Shown here piece after piece: positions 42,260 through 50,921 of a stretch of DNA of 52,589 nucleotides. Below the pieces are notes generated by a model. The model searched no databases and was not told the origin of the DNA. It was given only the letters and a program-made list of their open reading frames with translations. The stretch is taken from assembly GCF_002741945.1 (NCBI RefSeq), contig NZ_MDVN01000006.1, positions 1 through 52,589 of the forward strand, read 5' to 3'. Source of the DNA: Gaetbulibacter sp. 4G1. Lineage in GTDB: Bacteria; Bacteroidota; Bacteroidia; Flavobacteriales; Flavobacteriaceae. Within the stretch, counting starts at the first letter, position 1. Every line of letters starts with the position of its first letter. The translations under genes were made by a program, and so were the position numbers.

Positions 42260-43093
42260 TAAATTATCTGATTTCCCTTTTTCTTTTAAAACATTAACAT
42301 AGGACAAGAAACTTTCTTTATCAGTATTAAGGTTAAAAACTTTCGATTTATCATCCATAAATTTTACAGCACTAAAATATGGAATTATCAAATCAAAAAA
42401 GGCTTCATTACTTGTATTTGACACATTTTCTAAATGATGTGGTACATACTCAACATATAGGAAACCGCTAGTTTCCAATGTTTTTGTCATCCCTTTTAAA
42501 GCATAATATTCTGCGCCTTCAATATCCATAATTATACCTTGTGCTTCAGGTAAATTATTTGCACTAACATGCTCATCTACACTTATCATATCTACTTCAA
42601 TAACATCTGGATTATCAAATGTATACATAAGTTTATCAATTTCAGGTTTTATCTTACTTCCACCAGAATTAATATTACTTGTATAAAATTTCACCTTCCT
42701 TGAAGAATCTCCTGCAGCATTATTAAACAACTTAACATTATCTATTTTGTTAATTAACACATTAGTTTCTAAAAAATAAAATGTTTTTGGATTCGCTTCG
42801 TAACCAACAACATTTTTACAATATTTAGAAAGCGGAATAAGCAACGTTCCCCAATGCACACCAATAACATAAAGCGTATCTGTAGGTTTTATAAAATCTT
42901 TAATAGTATTTACTTCAGACATGTCGTACTCGCCTTTATGTCCAAGTTTTTTTCCAACAGCAAGGTCATCAACAGGTGCAGTTATATTTCCATTTTTTGT
43001 TTCATAAATAACACCAATAGCATATTTTCCTAAAAGTTTTTTTCTTAACGAAGATTTAAACTTTAAAAACGAATACTTAATTTTCTTGCTCAT
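42245..43093 (-). CDS. FkbM-family methyltransferase
   Basis: A 282-residue SAM-dependent methyltransferase of the FkbM type. TLYVIGVHWGTLLIPLSKYC gives the SAM-binding loop (usually D.GAN.G.., here with His-Trp), VVGYEANPKTFYFLETNVLIN is motif II, and GIIMDIEGAEYYALKGM is the diagnostic FkbM 'DIEGaE.eaL.G' motif. In surface-glycan regions members usually O-methylate sugars. It converges on the GT4 gene and is divergent from the membrane-anchored methyltransferase, with 116 bp between. Confidence 0.87.
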   Translation of the reverse strand: MSKKIKYSFLKFKSSLRKKLLGKYAIGVIYETKNGNITAPVDDLAVGKKLGHKGEYDMSEVNTIKDFIKPTDTLYVIGVHWGTLLIPLSKYCKNVVGYEANPKTFYFLETNVLINKIDNVKLFNNAAGDSSRKVKFYTSNINSGGSKIKPEIDKLMYTFDNPDVIEVDMISVDEHVSANNLPEAQGIIMDIEGAEYYALKGMTKTLETSGFLYVEYVPHHLENVSNTSNEAFFDLIIPYFSAVKFMDDKSKVFNLNTDKESFLSYVNVLKEKGKSDNLLFTK

Positions 43094-43177
43094 TCTACTG
43101 CTTTAAAATTATTTAAAACAAATGTATCAATTATACTTTATTTAAAAAGTAATCTGTTCCATTTAAAAAGTAAATCC

Positions 43178-43185
43178 TAAATTTG
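43178..43185 (+). promoter_or_regulatory. Likely -7 promoter box of the methyltransferase-tsaC run
   Basis: TAAATTTG matches TAnnTTTG, 24 nt before the ATG at 43210. A short direct repeat, ATTTAAAAAGTAA, occurs twice just upstream (43140-43173). Confidence 0.45.
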
Positions 43186-43209
43186 CCCATAACCATTAAA
43201 ATATACATA

Positions 43210-43881
43210 ATGTTTTTAAAAATAATTATTGCTGTTATATTGTTAGCAGTATTAATACACTATTCCATAAAATTTGCAAAACATAAATCATTATATCCAT
43301 TTATGCCTTTTAAGTATAATTTTAGAAGACGAAGAATAACTTTTTCAAAAACATTAAAATTGCTGGGCCAAAGGAATGCAAAAGTAATTATTGAAACAGG
43401 AACTTCTAGAGAAGGTTTAAAAGCCACTAAAGGAGATGGTGCAGCAACAATTGTTTTTGGTAAGTGGGCAAAACAAAATGGAGCACAAATGCACTCTGTA
43501 GATATTAGTGAAGATTCGGTAAAAGGATCGCAAAGCGAGGTTGATAATCAAAACTTAAATGATGCAGTTACAGTATATTTAAATGATTCATTAGAGTTTC
43601 TTAAAACATTTAATCAATCTGTAGATTTTTTATATTTAGATAGCTATGATTACTCTAAAACAGATAAAGACATTCAAACTAGAAGCCAAGAACATCATTT
43701 AAAGGAATTTAAAATTATTGAAGATAAGCTACATGAAAACTCTATAGTTCTTATAGATGATTGTGGATTACCAGGTGGTGGTAAAGGCAAAACTGTTATA
43801 GAATATATGCTCAAAAAAAATTGGAAAGTTTTAATTGATGCTTATCAAGTTTTATTGGTAAAAGAAGAAAGCATTACATAG
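43210..43881 (+). CDS. Membrane-anchored class I methyltransferase
   Basis: A 223-residue protein beginning MFLKIIIAVILLAVLIHYSI, one membrane helix at the very N terminus, then a Methyltransferase_24-like domain: VIIETGTSREGLKATKG (SAM loop, ETGTSREG), MHSVDISEDSVKG (acidic residue binding ribose), FLYLDSYDYSK and VLIDDCGLPGGGKG. The ATG at 43210 is used because codons from 43183 begin inside the promoter box. The usual role of such anchored enzymes is methylation of glycan or lipid at the membrane, but it is not known here. It is followed at 8 nt by tsaC, with which it may share an mRNA. Confidence 0.82.
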   Translation: MFLKIIIAVILLAVLIHYSIKFAKHKSLYPFMPFKYNFRRRRITFSKTLKLLGQRNAKVIIETGTSREGLKATKGDGAATIVFGKWAKQNGAQMHSVDISEDSVKGSQSEVDNQNLNDAVTVYLNDSLEFLKTFNQSVDFLYLDSYDYSKTDKDIQTRSQEHHLKEFKIIEDKLHENSIVLIDDCGLPGGGKGKTVIEYMLKKNWKVLIDAYQVLLVKEESIT

Positions 43882-43889
43882 AAGTTTTT

Positions 43890-44450
43890 ATGCACTCAGA
43901 AATTAATAATGCGCTACAAGTACTTAAAAATGGAGGAATTATACTTTATCCAACCGATACCGTTTGGGGTATTGGTTGTGATGCATCAAACCCAGAAGCT
44001 GTAAAAAAGATTTATAAACTAAAACAGCGAGAAGATAGCAAAGCATTAATCTGTTTGGTTGCAGACGATAGAATGCTTAAAAAATATGTAAAAACAATAC
44101 CCGAATCGGCATATAGCATTATTGAAATCTCAGAAAAACCAATAACAATAATTTATGATGAAGCTCAAAATTTGGCTTCAAATTTAATTGCAGAAGATAA
44201 TACCATTGCCATTAGAATTCCTGATAATGAATTTTGTTATCAATTATCAAGAAGACTCAATGGTGCTCTTGTTTCTACTTCAGCAAATATTAGTGGACAA
44301 CCTACCCCAAAATCCTTTAAAGAAATAGCTCCAGCTATTTTAAAAGGTGTAGACTATGTTGTAAATTTGCATCACGAAAAAACCTGCGATAAACCATCCT
44401 CAATAATTAAATTGAGTAATAGCGGTATTGTTAAAGTGATTCGTAAATAG
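43890..44450 (+). CDS. tsaC: Threonylcarbamoyl-AMP synthase
   Basis: Makes threonylcarbamoyl-adenylate from Thr, bicarbonate and ATP for t6A37 in tRNAs. The 186 residues are the short TsaC form without the C-terminal Sua5 domain: ILYPTDTVWGIGCDA, KIYKLKQREDSKALICLV (the K-R-x-x-x-K motif binding ATP) and VSTSANISGQPTP. It stands as second gene in a run that continues into cca, a GNAT and ctaA. Confidence 0.95.
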   Translation: MHSEINNALQVLKNGGIILYPTDTVWGIGCDASNPEAVKKIYKLKQREDSKALICLVADDRMLKKYVKTIPESAYSIIEISEKPITIIYDEAQNLASNLIAEDNTIAIRIPDNEFCYQLSRRLNGALVSTSANISGQPTPKSFKEIAPAILKGVDYVVNLHHEKTCDKPSSIIKLSNSGIVKVIRK

Positions 44451-44464
44451 CTACAATTTCGTTA

Positions 44465-45883
44465 ATGAATTACAAAGAAGCTTTACAGCATTCAATATTT
44501 AAAATAATATCACAATCTGCAAAAGAATTACAACTTGATGCATATGTTATTGGTGGTTTTGTACGTGATATTATTTTAAATCGCGGAGAGCCCAAAGATA
44601 TTGATATTGTTGCTATTGGTAGTGGCATTGACCTCGCAAAGCAAGTTGCAAAAAACCTTCCTAATAAACCAAAAGTTCAAATATTTAAAACATATGGAAC
44701 GGCGATGCTTCGTTATGATGAGATTGAAATAGAGTTTGTTGGAGCAAGAAAAGAATCTTATAACGAAAATAGTAGAAACCCTATTGTTGAAAACGGAACG
44801 TTACAAGACGATCAAAACCGTAGAGATTTTACTATAAATGCTTTGGCTTTAGATTTAAGCAAAAATAAATTTGGCGATTTACTTGATCCTTTTAATGGCA
44901 TTAAAGATTTAGAAAGTCAAATTATAAAAACTCCTTTAAATCCTGATATAACATATAGTGACGACCCTTTACGCATGATGCGAGCTATACGTTTTGCAAC
45001 ACAGCTTAATTTTAAAATTGAAGAAAACTCACTAAAATCTATCTCAAAAAACAACCATAGAATTAAAATTATAACCAACGAGCGCATAGTTGTTGAGCTT
45101 AATAAAATTCTTGAAAGTAAAACACCTTCAATTGGTTTTTTATTATTAGAACAAACAGGGTTACTATCATATATTTTACCAGAACTTACAGCATTAAAAG
45201 GTATTGATGAAGTAGAAGGGCAACGTCATAAAGATAATTTTTATCACACTTTAGAGGTCGTAGATAACATTGCTAAACATACTGACAACCTATGGCTACG
45301 TTGGGCTGCTTTATTACACGACATTGGTAAGGCTCCAACAAAAAAGTTTAGTAAAAAGGTAGGCTGGACATTTCATGGGCACGAATTTGAAGGATCAAAA
45401 ATGGTGTATCATTTATTTAAAAGGTTAAAAATGCCGCTAAATGATAAAATGAAATTTGTACAAAAAATGGTTTTTATGAGTTCTCGCCCTATTGTTCTTG
45501 CTCAAGATATTGTAACCGACTCTGCTGTACGCCGTCTTGTTTTTGATGCTGGTGATTACGTTGAAGATTTAATGACTCTTTGCGAAGCAGATATTACAAC
45601 CAAAAACCCTAAAAAATTCAACAAATACCATAACAACTTTAAAATAGTTCGTGATAAAATTATTGAAGTTGAAGCACGCGATCATGTACGAAATTTTCAA
45701 CCACCAATCTCTGGAGAAGAAATTATGAAAGCATTCAACATAAAACCATCTCGTGAAATTGGTATTATTAAAGAAACTATCAAAGAAGCTATTTTAGAGG
45801 GAGATATTCCTAATGAACATGAAGCTGCATATCAATTAATGTTAAGAGAAGGAGAACGTTTAGGATTAAAAGTATCAAATTAA
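44465..45883 (+). CDS. cca: CCA tRNA nucleotidyltransferase with HD domain
   Basis: A 472-residue class II nucleotidyltransferase that adds or repairs the tRNA 3' CCA. Head: YVIGGFVRDIILNRGEPKDIDIV (GG.VRD and D.D metal motif) and RRDFTINALALDL; neck: YSDDPLRMMRAIRFATQL; then an HD phosphohydrolase domain from about 250 with LLHDIGKAPTK and FHGHEFEGSKM. Both tRNAs in this window lack encoded CCA, so the activity is required. Some relatives are A-adding or poly(A) polymerases; CCA-adding is more likely. It is 14 nt after tsaC, and 2 nt before the GNAT gene. Confidence 0.94.
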   Translation: MNYKEALQHSIFKIISQSAKELQLDAYVIGGFVRDIILNRGEPKDIDIVAIGSGIDLAKQVAKNLPNKPKVQIFKTYGTAMLRYDEIEIEFVGARKESYNENSRNPIVENGTLQDDQNRRDFTINALALDLSKNKFGDLLDPFNGIKDLESQIIKTPLNPDITYSDDPLRMMRAIRFATQLNFKIEENSLKSISKNNHRIKIITNERIVVELNKILESKTPSIGFLLLEQTGLLSYILPELTALKGIDEVEGQRHKDNFYHTLEVVDNIAKHTDNLWLRWAALLHDIGKAPTKKFSKKVGWTFHGHEFEGSKMVYHLFKRLKMPLNDKMKFVQKMVFMSSRPIVLAQDIVTDSAVRRLVFDAGDYVEDLMTLCEADITTKNPKKFNKYHNNFKIVRDKIIEVEARDHVRNFQPPISGEEIMKAFNIKPSREIGIIKETIKEAILEGDIPNEHEAAYQLMLREGERLGLKVSN

Positions 45884-45885
45884 TT

Positions 45886-46338
45886 ATGCTAAAATTAGTT
45901 AGAACAAATTCCGAAAATATAGACTTTATCAATTTAGTAAAAAAGCTTGATGCTTATTTGACTATTGTTGATGGAGATGACCACGACTTCTATAATCAAT
46001 ACAATAATATTGATGTACTAAAGCATGTAGTCGTTGCATATTTAAATCACACTCCAGTTGGCTGTGGTGCATTTAAGAAGTTTGACAACACAAGTGTGGA
46101 AATTAAGCGAATGTACACTAACCCTGAAAGTAGAAGTGGAGGTATAGCATCTAAAATTTTAAAAGAATTGGAAGCTTGGAGTAATGAATTAGGTTATAAC
46201 TCCTGTATTTTAGAAACTGGTATCCGTCAAGTTGAAGCTGTTCAGTTTTATAAAAAAAATGATTATAGTATAATTTCTAATTTTGGACCATACGAAAATA
46301 TAGAGAATAGCTTATGCTTTAAAAAAGAGCTTATCTAA
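45886..46338 (+). CDS. GNAT-family N-acetyltransferase
   Basis: A 150-residue acetyltransferase of the GNAT fold. The acetyl-CoA pyrophosphate loop is NPESRSGGIASKIL (R-x-x-G-I-A), preceded by VEIKRMYT and followed by ELGYNSCILETGIRQVEAVQFYKKNDY. Substrate not predictable. It lies 2 nt after cca and 1 nt before ctaA, so it is translated as part of the operon, but a shared pathway is not implied. Confidence 0.88.
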   Translation: MLKLVRTNSENIDFINLVKKLDAYLTIVDGDDHDFYNQYNNIDVLKHVVVAYLNHTPVGCGAFKKFDNTSVEIKRMYTNPESRSGGIASKILKELEAWSNELGYNSCILETGIRQVEAVQFYKKNDYSIISNFGPYENIENSLCFKKELI

Positions 46339-46339
46339 C

Positions 46340-47353
46340 ATGAAAAAAGACAACAAAAAAGTTATTTATTGGTTGCTTACTGGGTGCTTTCTAATTTTTA
46401 TAATGGTAATTGTAGGTGGCATAACTAGACTTACAGATTCTGGCTTATCAATTTCAAATTACAAGCTAATAACTGGTACTATTCCTCCTCTTAACGAAAC
46501 TGAATGGCAAGAAGCTTTCGAGTTATATCAGCAATACCCTGAGTATCAAAAGTTACATTCTCATTTTACAATTAATGATTTTAAAAGCATTTATTTTTGG
46601 GAATGGTTACATAGAGTAATAGGTAGAGTAATAGGCATGATATTTATTATACCATTTATATATTTTCTTATTACCAAACAACTCACAAAAAAAACGATTA
46701 AAAAATGTTTAGTTCTGTTAATTTTAGGTGGGTTTCAAGGCTTTTTGGGCTGGTATATGGTTAAAAGTGGTTTGGTTGATATGCCAGATGTAAGTCATTA
46801 CCGTTTAGCTGCGCATTTAACCACTGCTTTTCTCACCTTTGCAGCTACACTTTGGGTGGCATTAGATTTATTTTATCCAAGTAAAAAGTCAGTAAATATT
46901 AAGTTTAGAAACCTTATAGTAGTTAGTTATATAATTCTTGTTATTCAAATTATTTATGGCGCCTTTGTTGCTGGGTTAAAAGCTGGTTTATTGCATAATC
47001 ATTGGCCTTTAATGAATGAAGGCAAATTTATTCACCACACTGTTTATGCACTTGATCCATTTTATAAAAACCTTATAGAAAACCCAAGTTCTATTCAATT
47101 TGTGCACAGAACTCTAGCTTACCTTGTTGTAGTTTCAATATTAATGCTATGGTATAAATCTCGTAAATTGTCACTTTCAAACCTGCAAAAAAAGGGCATT
47201 AATACTTTATTAATATTAGTTGGTTTTCAATTTCTATTAGGTATTTTCACTATACTGTATGCAGTTCCGCTGTGGTTAGGAATAGCACATCAAATAGGGG
47301 CATTTTTCTTATTAAGTGCCATGACTTTTACTTTACATCGCTTTAGTAAATAA
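46340..47353 (+). CDS. ctaA: Heme A synthase (COX15/CtaA family)
   Basis: Membrane enzyme that oxidises heme O to heme A for cytochrome oxidase. The 337 residues have eight predicted helices in two halves, and the conserved His ligands: WEWLHRVIGRVIG, YRLAAHLTTAFLT, SIQFVHRTLAYLV and LGIAHQIGAFF. The opening VVGGITRLTDSGLSISNYKLITGTIPP is diagnostic. It is the last gene of the tsaC-cca-GNAT run. Cytochrome oxidase genes are not in the window. Confidence 0.94.
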   Translation: MKKDNKKVIYWLLTGCFLIFIMVIVGGITRLTDSGLSISNYKLITGTIPPLNETEWQEAFELYQQYPEYQKLHSHFTINDFKSIYFWEWLHRVIGRVIGMIFIIPFIYFLITKQLTKKTIKKCLVLLILGGFQGFLGWYMVKSGLVDMPDVSHYRLAAHLTTAFLTFAATLWVALDLFYPSKKSVNIKFRNLIVVSYIILVIQIIYGAFVAGLKAGLLHNHWPLMNEGKFIHHTVYALDPFYKNLIENPSSIQFVHRTLAYLVVVSILMLWYKSRKLSLSNLQKKGINTLLILVGFQFLLGIFTILYAVPLWLGIAHQIGAFFLLSAMTFTLHRFSK

Positions 47354-47365
47354 TACAAAAAAACT

Positions 47366-47373
47366 TATCTTTG
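47366..47373 (+). promoter_or_regulatory. Likely -7 promoter box of the pRiA4b-type gene
   Basis: TATCTTTG, a perfect TAnnTTTG match, lies 18 nt before the ATG at 47392. Confidence 0.5.
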
Positions 47374-47391
47374 CATCAATAATTTTTTACA

Positions 47392-47904
47392 ATGATTTAC
47401 AGATTTAGAGTTATTCTTGATAATGATACCGAAGACGATATTTTTCGTGATTTAGAAATCAGAGAAACAGACACGCTTGAAGACTTACATAACATTATTA
47501 CGCAGTCTTTTGGTTTTGATGGTTCTGAAATGGCATCGTTTTATTTAAGTAATGATGCTTGGGATCAAGGTGAAGAAATTTCATTGTTTGATTTAAGCGA
47601 CAATGCTTCTGCTCGCTTAATGAATGAAACCTCACTGGATAGTGTTGTACATGAAGCTCAAACAAAATTAATATATGTTTACGATTTTTTAAGCATGTGG
47701 ACATTTTATGTTGAACTAGCTGAAATTGTTGATGAGACTGAAGGACATGATTACCCAAACTTGATGTTTGTTCAAGGTCAAGTTCCAGATACAGCTCCTG
47801 AAAAATTATTTGAGGCAGATGCAGATGATGATTTAGAAGAATTTGAAGACGGCTTGGATATAGATGATTACGACGGGTTAGACTTTGATGAAAACTGGAA
47901 TTAA
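47392..47904 (+). CDS. pRiA4b ORF-3-like (IS1096 TnpR-type) protein
   Basis: A 170-residue acidic protein of the PRiA4_ORF3 family. YRFRVILDNDTEDDIFRDLEI with ETDTLEDLHNIITQSFGFDG is the typical beta-grasp-like start of these proteins, and the C terminus is very rich in Asp and Glu (DADDDLEEFEDGLDIDDYDG). The family was named from plasmid and IS1096 passengers, but chromosomal copies in Bacteroidota are common and stand alone; no transposase or inverted repeat is near. Function unknown. Confidence 0.8.
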   Translation: MIYRFRVILDNDTEDDIFRDLEIRETDTLEDLHNIITQSFGFDGSEMASFYLSNDAWDQGEEISLFDLSDNASARLMNETSLDSVVHEAQTKLIYVYDFLSMWTFYVELAEIVDETEGHDYPNLMFVQGQVPDTAPEKLFEADADDDLEEFEDGLDIDDYDGLDFDENWN

Positions 47905-47965
47905 GAAAGGAATAACTATCTGAAAATTGCTTTGCCACATTTAAACCTCAATTATTCAGTAAAGT

Positions 47966-49018
47966 TTACTTAGGATTTACATCTTCATAATTTCTAACTA
48001 AATATTCCAAAGCACTTTTTAGTATTTGGCCCATATTTTTACTACGCTTAAATTTCACATCCTGTGTATATTCAAAAATTTTCATTTTTAATAAATCTAT
48101 ATTTTCACCTTTGGAAATCGAGTCTTCTAGCATACAATCCAGTAACTCATCTACCCTATCATGAAAACTTTTTAAACGCTTTACTAAAATAGAGCGTTCT
48201 TCAATTTTATATTGATCTATTGAAAATTTCTGAAAGCTTTCAGCAACCAGCTCCACCATTTTTAAATTTTCTTTAAAAAACTGAGGTCTATATATGTTAA
48301 ACTTACCTTCGTAGCACTGTTGGTCAAAATCAATTGGTCTAATTTTATAAACAACATGATCAAAATCGTGTGTTGGTACAATAACATAATTATACGACCT
48401 CATATCACCTAAAAGCCTAATCATACAGCGCTCGTTAAACTTAACAAACTCTTTTGCTATTTGCGACTTTTCAGATTTACTACAATCTGGTAACATGTTT
48501 TTTATAAACTCATCACCAGGGATTCCAGCAATATGCTCTTCTATTAAAGTATTTTTATACACTAAAAAGTTCAAGTTATAAGGTGATAGCATATGCTCTA
48601 ACTCCAACCCATAAACTCGTGATGCGTCAGCTGTTTTTACATAAAAATATGTATAATTATCATTTAAAATGTTTCTTATTTTTATTCTGAATGGTTTAGA
48701 GTTTCCAAACGTACAATAATCAATCGCATCAACATTTAAAAACGGAATTGTACTTTCATTTCCATCAGAATGTAAAATGGTATACACCTTTTTTAAAGAT
48801 AAATCGATTTCCTCTCTTTCATAATCATTGTAGTAAACACGAATCCATAAGGTATCATTATCTTCTTTATCATAAACAACAACAGAGCCTTGAAAACGCA
48901 ATAAATCATCATAAAAAATGGGGATTTTTATATTTCTGTTATACTGAGAAAGATAATTATGTAACCTTTCAGTTATTGGGAATGATGGTTTCTTTTTGGA
49001 TATTTTTAAATCTTGCAT
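47966..49018 (-). CDS. Uncharacterised protein with kinase-like catalytic spacing
   Basis: A 350-residue cytoplasmic protein I cannot assign to a named family. The order of residues looks like a protein-kinase/aminoglycoside-phosphotransferase fold: a Lys in a strand (YFYVKTAD, K128), Glu in the next helix (LELEHML, E139 or E141), a hinge-like LIEEHIAGIPGDEF, then LGDMRSYNYVIV (D205 and N210, exactly D-x4-N), and KIRPIDFDQQ (D230-F231-D232 in the DFG place). The first 100 residues form a separate, beta-rich domain (FYDDLLRFQGSVVVYDKEDNDTLWIRVYY). The last 100 are mostly helical. No signal peptide. It stands between two plus-strand genes. Kinase activity is my inference. Confidence 0.72.
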   Translation of the reverse strand: MQDLKISKKKPSFPITERLHNYLSQYNRNIKIPIFYDDLLRFQGSVVVYDKEDNDTLWIRVYYNDYEREEIDLSLKKVYTILHSDGNESTIPFLNVDAIDYCTFGNSKPFRIKIRNILNDNYTYFYVKTADASRVYGLELEHMLSPYNLNFLVYKNTLIEEHIAGIPGDEFIKNMLPDCSKSEKSQIAKEFVKFNERCMIRLLGDMRSYNYVIVPTHDFDHVVYKIRPIDFDQQCYEGKFNIYRPQFFKENLKMVELVAESFQKFSIDQYKIEERSILVKRLKSFHDRVDELLDCMLEDSISKGENIDLLKMKIFEYTQDVKFKRSKNMGQILKSALEYLVRNYEDVNPK

Positions 49019-49140
49019 ACATTATAAAGTTAGTCAAATTTAAAGCTTTTATTAATAATCATGTAACAAAATATGTTAAGCATCGTCATACTTTAATAAC
49101 TAACCTTGTTGATATTTTTCAGCATAAAAACCACATACCA

Positions 49141-50037
49141 TTGGAACCAATACTTACAATTAATAATCTTACCAAAAAATTTGGTTACTTAACAGCCGTA
49201 AAAGATTTATCATTTACCATTAACAAAGGTAATGTTTATGGGATTTTAGGACCAAACGGAAGCGGAAAATCTACAACACTAGGTGTTGTTTTAAATGTTG
49301 TAAATAAAACACACGGCGATTTCAAATGGTTCGATGGACAAACAACAACACATGATGCTCTAAAAAAAGTAGGAGCTATAATTGAACGCCCTAACTTTTA
49401 TCCATATATGACAGCAACGCAGAACTTAAAGTTGGTTTGCAGAATAAAAGGTGTGGATTATAGTAAAGTTGAAGAAAAACTTGATCTTGTTGGATTATTA
49501 GAGCGAAAAGACAGTAAATTTAAAACCTTTTCATTAGGTATGAAGCAGCGCCTAGCCATTGCTTCAGCATTATTAAACGATCCAGAAATTTTAATTTTAG
49601 ATGAGCCTACAAACGGATTAGATCCACAAGGTATTCATCAAATTAGAGAAATTATAAAACAAATTGCAGCTAAAGGAACAACTATTTTACTAGCATCGCA
49701 TTTGTTAGATGAAGTTGAAAAAGTATGCTCGCATGTAGTTGTTTTGCGAAAGGGAGCTAAATTATATTCGGGTCGAGTAGATGAAATGATTTCTAGTCAT
49801 GGCTTTTTTGAACTAAAGAGTAATAAGCAAGATGACTTAATTAAATTATTAGAAAACAATCCTTCATTCAAATCTATTAAAGAGAAAAACGGCTTAATAA
49901 CTGCTTTTTTAAACGAGCCTATGAAATCTGAAGATTTTAATAAATATCTTTTTGAAAAAGGCATTATACTTACTCATTTAGTACAACGTAAAGAAAGTTT
50001 AGAAGAACAATTTTTACAATTAACAGACAATAAATAG
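49141..50037 (+). CDS. ABC transporter ATP-binding protein (TTG start)
   Basis: A 298-residue ABC-2-type ATPase. Walker A GPNGSGKSTT, Q-loop region AIIERPNFYPYMT, signature FSLGMKQRLAIA, Walker B LILDEPTNGLDPQGI and the H-loop LLASHLLDE are all present. The frame is open to 48748, but upstream codons are antisense to the kinase-like gene, and homology begins at EPILTINNLTKKFG. The codon before it is TTG at 49141, which I take as the start; no ATG, GTG or other TTG lies closer. The permease gene follows at 31 nt. Probably an exporter; substrate unknown. Confidence 0.9.
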   Translation: MEPILTINNLTKKFGYLTAVKDLSFTINKGNVYGILGPNGSGKSTTLGVVLNVVNKTHGDFKWFDGQTTTHDALKKVGAIIERPNFYPYMTATQNLKLVCRIKGVDYSKVEEKLDLVGLLERKDSKFKTFSLGMKQRLAIASALLNDPEILILDEPTNGLDPQGIHQIREIIKQIAAKGTTILLASHLLDEVEKVCSHVVVLRKGAKLYSGRVDEMISSHGFFELKSNKQDDLIKLLENNPSFKSIKEKNGLITAFLNEPMKSEDFNKYLFEKGIILTHLVQRKESLEEQFLQLTDNK

Positions 50038-50068
50038 AAACTAAACCCAACCAAAATATACTAACTAT

Positions 50069-50893
50069 ATGTTACGCCTTTTAAATTTAGAATTACAAAA
50101 ACTGTTACTTAACAGAACTAGTAAAATCCTCATTTTTATATCATTTATATTACCTTTATTTATAATCCTTATTTCATCTTTTAAAATACCCTTCTTTGGT
50201 TACTTTACTATAGAATTAGGAGAATGGGGTGTTTTTAACTTTCCAATGATATGGCACCTTGTTACTTATTTTGCAGCTCATTTTAAATTATTCTTTGCTA
50301 TTGTAGTAGTAAGTATGATTGGAAATGAATATAGCAACAAAACCATAAAGCAAAATTTAATTGATGGCTTAAGTAAAAAAGAATTTATTCTATCAAAATT
50401 TTATACAATAGTTTTCTTTTCCCTTATATCTACAGTAATCATTTTTATTTTAAGTTTATGTATAGGGCTATATTATTCTAGTTATAATGAATTCGGAATT
50501 ATAATTAGAGAAACCGAATTTTTATTAGCATATTTTATTAAGCTTATTGGTTTTTTTAGTTTGTGTTTATTGTTAGGTATGCTGGTAAAAAGATCAGCTT
50601 TTGCGTTGGCATTTTTATTTGTTCTTTTTATTATAGAGTGGATTTTATATGGCATTATATGGAAGTTTAGCACTGAAGAGATAGCTACAAGAATTCAGAA
50701 TTTTTTTCCTTTAAAATCTATCTATAAATTAATTGATTGGCCCTTTTTAAGAATAGCTTCAACTAAAGCACCAAATAATAAAGAATTAATACACGATTAT
50801 GCAGTACATGGTTACGAAATTGTTATTGTTTTGTGTTGGACAGCTCTATTTATCTTTTTATCGTACAGATTATTAAAAAAGCGAGATTTATAA
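50069..50893 (+). CDS. ABC-2 type permease
   Basis: A 274-residue integral membrane protein with six predicted helices, the partner of the ATPase gene 31 nt upstream. A short N-terminal cytoplasmic part (LRLLNLELQKLLLNRTSKI) precedes helix 1, and SNKTIKQNLIDGLSKKEFILSKF lies in the first cytoplasmic loop, as in ABC-2 permeases of the NatB/YhgE kind. Together they form an exporter dimer. Substrate is not predictable; relatives export ions, peptides or lipids. Confidence 0.88.
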   Translation: MLRLLNLELQKLLLNRTSKILIFISFILPLFIILISSFKIPFFGYFTIELGEWGVFNFPMIWHLVTYFAAHFKLFFAIVVVSMIGNEYSNKTIKQNLIDGLSKKEFILSKFYTIVFFSLISTVIIFILSLCIGLYYSSYNEFGIIIRETEFLLAYFIKLIGFFSLCLLLGMLVKRSAFALAFLFVLFIIEWILYGIIWKFSTEEIATRIQNFFPLKSIYKLIDWPFLRIASTKAPNNKELIHDYAVHGYEIVIVLCWTALFIFLSYRLLKKRDL

Positions 50894-50901
50894 TATCTTT
50901 G
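50894..50901 (+). promoter_or_regulatory. Likely -7 promoter box of the terminal secreted-protein gene
   Basis: TATCTTTG begins directly after the permease stop and lies 20 nt before the ATG at 50922. Confidence 0.5.
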
Positions 50902-50921
50902 GTAGCATTTGCTACTGAAAG

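Noticed and set aside
47498-47938. A 146-residue minus-strand ORF, His/Gln/Leu-rich.
   Set aside because: It is antisense to the acidic pRiA4b-type gene; its His/Leu bias is what the complement of Asp/Glu codons gives.
48748-49140. An N-terminal extension of 131 residues on the ABC ATPase.
   Set aside because: It is antisense to the kinase-like gene and unlike any ABC domain.
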